NCBI GenBank assembly: GCA_963169475.1
Contig: CAUJFT010000111.1
Span: 1 to 8,075, forward strand
Length of the DNA: 8,075 nt
Direction: 5' to 3'
From: Bacteroidota bacterium
Lineage (GTDB): Bacteria; Bacteroidota; Bacteroidia; J057
Part shown: piece after piece, positions 6,662-8,075 of the stretch
How the letters are laid out: the number at the start of each line of letters is the position of its first letter
Numbering within the stretch: position 1 is the first letter of the stretch
Notes under the pieces: generated by a model
Told to the model about the DNA's origin: nothing
The model's input: the letters and a program-made list of their open reading frames with translations, nothing else
Database searches by the model: none
Program-made: the position numbers and the translations under genes

Positions 6662-6672
6662 TTGATTATCAA
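6662..6672. repeat. Palindrome TTGATTATCAA, copy 2
   Basis: This is the reverse complement of the copy at 6339-6349, also a perfect 11-bp palindrome, located about 25 nt downstream of the predicted start of the proximal candidate promoter and 54 bp before the amine oxidase ATG. A protein bound here would block an elongating or initiating polymerase. No regulator gene is present in the window to pair it with. Confidence 0.3.
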
Positions 6673-6725
6673 AAAGATTAACCTATAAATAGTAGTATAT
6701 TAATGAAAACAAAAGGGATTTTATT

Positions 6726-8075
6726 ATGAAGACCCCATTATTTAGTTTGATTCAAAAAGCTATAAAACTCGCTCAATACGCTAACGAACCAAACCGCCCT
6801 TCAGTAAGTGAATTGGTGGAAATGAGTGCAGATTCTGAAAGGAACTACACCAGAAGAAAGTTTATCAAAGACGTAGCAAAGGCAGGGGCATTGGCAGGGG
6901 CGGGCATGGTTTTCCCCTCTAAGATATTCTCAGCGGCTCCGGTTACCCCCAGAATTGTAATCATAGGAGGTGGGATTGCCGGGCTTACCGTAGGGCATTA
7001 TCTAAAAAAAGCAGGGATTAATAGCTTTACTATTTACGAAGGCAATAGTCGTACTGGTGGAAGGATTTTCACTAAAAAAGATATATTGGGAGAAAAATTA
7101 CTCACGGAGATAGGAGGAGAATATATTGATACCTATCATAAAGACATGTTTAAGTTAGTTAAGGACTACGGGCTTGAGATGATAGATACTTTTAAAGACC
7201 CGCTCAATCTCAAAAAAGATGCTTACTTTTTTGAAGGTCGGCACTTCTCTCTGCAAGAGGTAGTAAAGGAATTTCAAGGGGTATTACCCAGAATACAAGC
7301 TGCCCAAAACTCCTTAGATGAAAACTACACTAACGAAGCCACCCAAAAACTTGACAATACTCCACTTCAAGCCTATTTTGAGCAATTAGGGGCATCTTCA
7401 TGGTTTACTAAACTATTAGATACCGCCTATACTTCAGAATACGGGTTACCCACAGGAGAGCAGTCTAGCCTTAACTTTATTGATATGATTGATACTGTAA
7501 CTCCTTCCGAGTTTAAAATATTTGGGGTCAGTGATGAGCGATATAAGATAAAGGGAGGAAACGGACTTCTTACGACAGCGATGGCTTCCGCGCTCGAAAA
7601 TCATATCCACACGGATATGCGTTTGTCCGGAATTTATTCCGTAGGAAAACGATACCAATTGGTTTTTAACGATAGGCAAAGTATAGAAACAGATATTGTT
7701 ATACTAACAATTCCTTTCAGTGTGTTGAGGAATATCCCTATGTGGATAGAGGGAATGAGCGAAGAAAAAAGAACTTGTATTAATGAATTGGGATATGGTA
7801 CCAATTCAAAGGTGATGATGGGTTTCTCCAAAAGGATATGGCGAAAAGCCGGATACTTTGGGTATTTATTCAATGAGTCTATTCAAAACGGGTGGGATAA
7901 TGCCCTTTTTCAGAATCACCCACTCAATGATGCGGCAGAGGGAGGCTATACTGTGTATCTTGGAGGGGAGGCGGGGTTAGAGGTAAGAAGAGGAATGGAG
8001 CAAGAGCTTGCCCGCCGTTATGCAGGAGTATTAAATGATATTTTTCCGGGTTTATTAGAGCATTATAATGGAAAA
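6726..8075 (+). CDS. Twin-arginine-exported flavin amine oxidase, N-terminal 450 residues
   Basis: I translated this open frame by hand from the ATG at 6726; it runs off the right edge. A textbook Tat motif TRRKFIK (42-48) precedes an Ala/Gly-rich hydrophobic stretch (about 49-63, KDVAKAGALAGAGMVF), so the folded flavoprotein should be exported. The FAD domain follows: VIIGGGIAGL (78-87), the acidic end of strand 2 at IYEG (103-106), RTGGR (109-113) and EIGGEYID (128-135). KGGNGLLTTAMASAL (276-290) and the conserved lysine near the flavin (SKVMMGF, K362) are typical of the monoamine oxidase superfamily. The final FAD-contacting GxGW-type segment lies outside the window. The family oxidises primary or amino-acid amines to imines, making H2O2; the substrate is not predictable. 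The 40 residues before the Tat motif are unusually long. Met33 (6822, after GGTGG) gives a classical short signal and is a real alternative start. Confidence 0.92.
   Translation, partial: MKTPLFSLIQKAIKLAQYANEPNRPSVSELVEMSADSERNYTRRKFIKDVAKAGALAGAGMVFPSKIFSAAPVTPRIVIIGGGIAGLTVGHYLKKAGINSFTIYEGNSRTGGRIFTKKDILGEKLLTEIGGEYIDTYHKDMFKLVKDYGLEMIDTFKDPLNLKKDAYFFEGRHFSLQEVVKEFQGVLPRIQAAQNSLDENYTNEATQKLDNTPLQAYFEQLGASSWFTKLLDTAYTSEYGLPTGEQSSLNFIDMIDTVTPSEFKIFGVSDERYKIKGGNGLLTTAMASALENHIHTDMRLSGIYSVGKRYQLVFNDRQSIETDIVILTIPFSVLRNIPMWIEGMSEEKRTCINELGYGTNSKVMMGFSKRIWRKAGYFGYLFNESIQNGWDNALFQNHPLNDAAEGGYTVYLGGEAGLEVRRGMEQELARRYAGVLNDIFPGLLEHYNGK

Larger units (their letters stand above)
5726..6725. other. 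One-kilobase AT-rich intergenic region without a recognisable gene
   Basis: It lies between the divergent starts of the AsmA-like gene and the amine oxidase gene. All frames I read are broken every few codons and no tRNA-like or rRNA-like structure stands out. The part next to the amine oxidase (about 6330-6720) is especially AT-rich and holds three copies of TAATTTTG (6364, 6460, 6622), seven copies of TTGAT, and two copies of a palindrome. The middle part (about 5990-6120, minus strand) has a short protein-like stretch (ELKKSKNEFFILMHLIDEEEYRD before a stop, given here in pieces: ELKKSKNEFF then ILMHLIDEEEYRD) that might be coding debris, but I could not identify it. The length is unusual beside the 50-160 bp gaps elsewhere in the window. 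Confidence 0.6.

Noticed and set aside
7446..7873. Two overlapping minus-strand open frames
   Set aside because: They are antisense to the amine oxidase, whose FAD and lysine motifs are continuous across this stretch.
1..8075. Search for a new defence, mobile or toxin-antitoxin system, CRISPR array, tRNA or rRNA
   Set aside because: No regularly spaced repeats, transposase, integrase, small paired genes or tRNA-like folds were seen. The genes belong to known families with unrelated roles.

Overview
The window looks like chromosomal DNA from a low-GC member of the Bacteroidota. Three things point there: a large AsmA-like protein with a Lys/Glu-rich tail, several matches to the TAnnTTTG -7 promoter box used by this phylum's primary sigma factor, and A/T-rich start regions without clear Shine-Dalgarno sites. 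A Cytophagales-type organism is my guess, but the genus cannot be read from the sequence. TGA is used as a stop (end of the dioxygenase gene), so the genetic code is standard.

Layout, left to right. (1) The N-terminal 193 codons of a membrane-anchored endonuclease/exonuclease/phosphatase (EEP) family protein on the minus strand, cut by the left edge. (2) Diverging from it, a two-gene plus-strand unit: prmA (ribosomal protein L11 methyltransferase) and, 52 bp later, a bacterial 3-hydroxyanthranilate 3,4-dioxygenase. The unit is closed by a very strong hairpin terminator. (3) Convergent to that unit, a 3.5-kb minus-strand gene for an AsmA-like envelope protein. It contains tandem repeats with an exact 117-residue period and ends in a charged coiled coil. 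(4) About 1 kb of AT-rich DNA in which I find no gene, holding candidate promoters and short palindromes. (5) The first 450 codons of a flavin amine oxidase with a clear twin-arginine signal, cut by the right edge.

The genes serve different jobs: translation-factor modification, tryptophan/kynurenine-derived quinolinate (NAD) synthesis, envelope lipid homeostasis, and exported amine oxidation. The only likely operon is prmA plus the dioxygenase. I see no mobile element, CRISPR array, tRNA or rRNA, and no convincing new multi-gene system. The points most worth a second look are the repeat and tail architecture of the AsmA-like protein, the long N-terminal extension before the Tat motif of the amine oxidase, and the motif-rich 1-kb non-coding region upstream of that oxidase.
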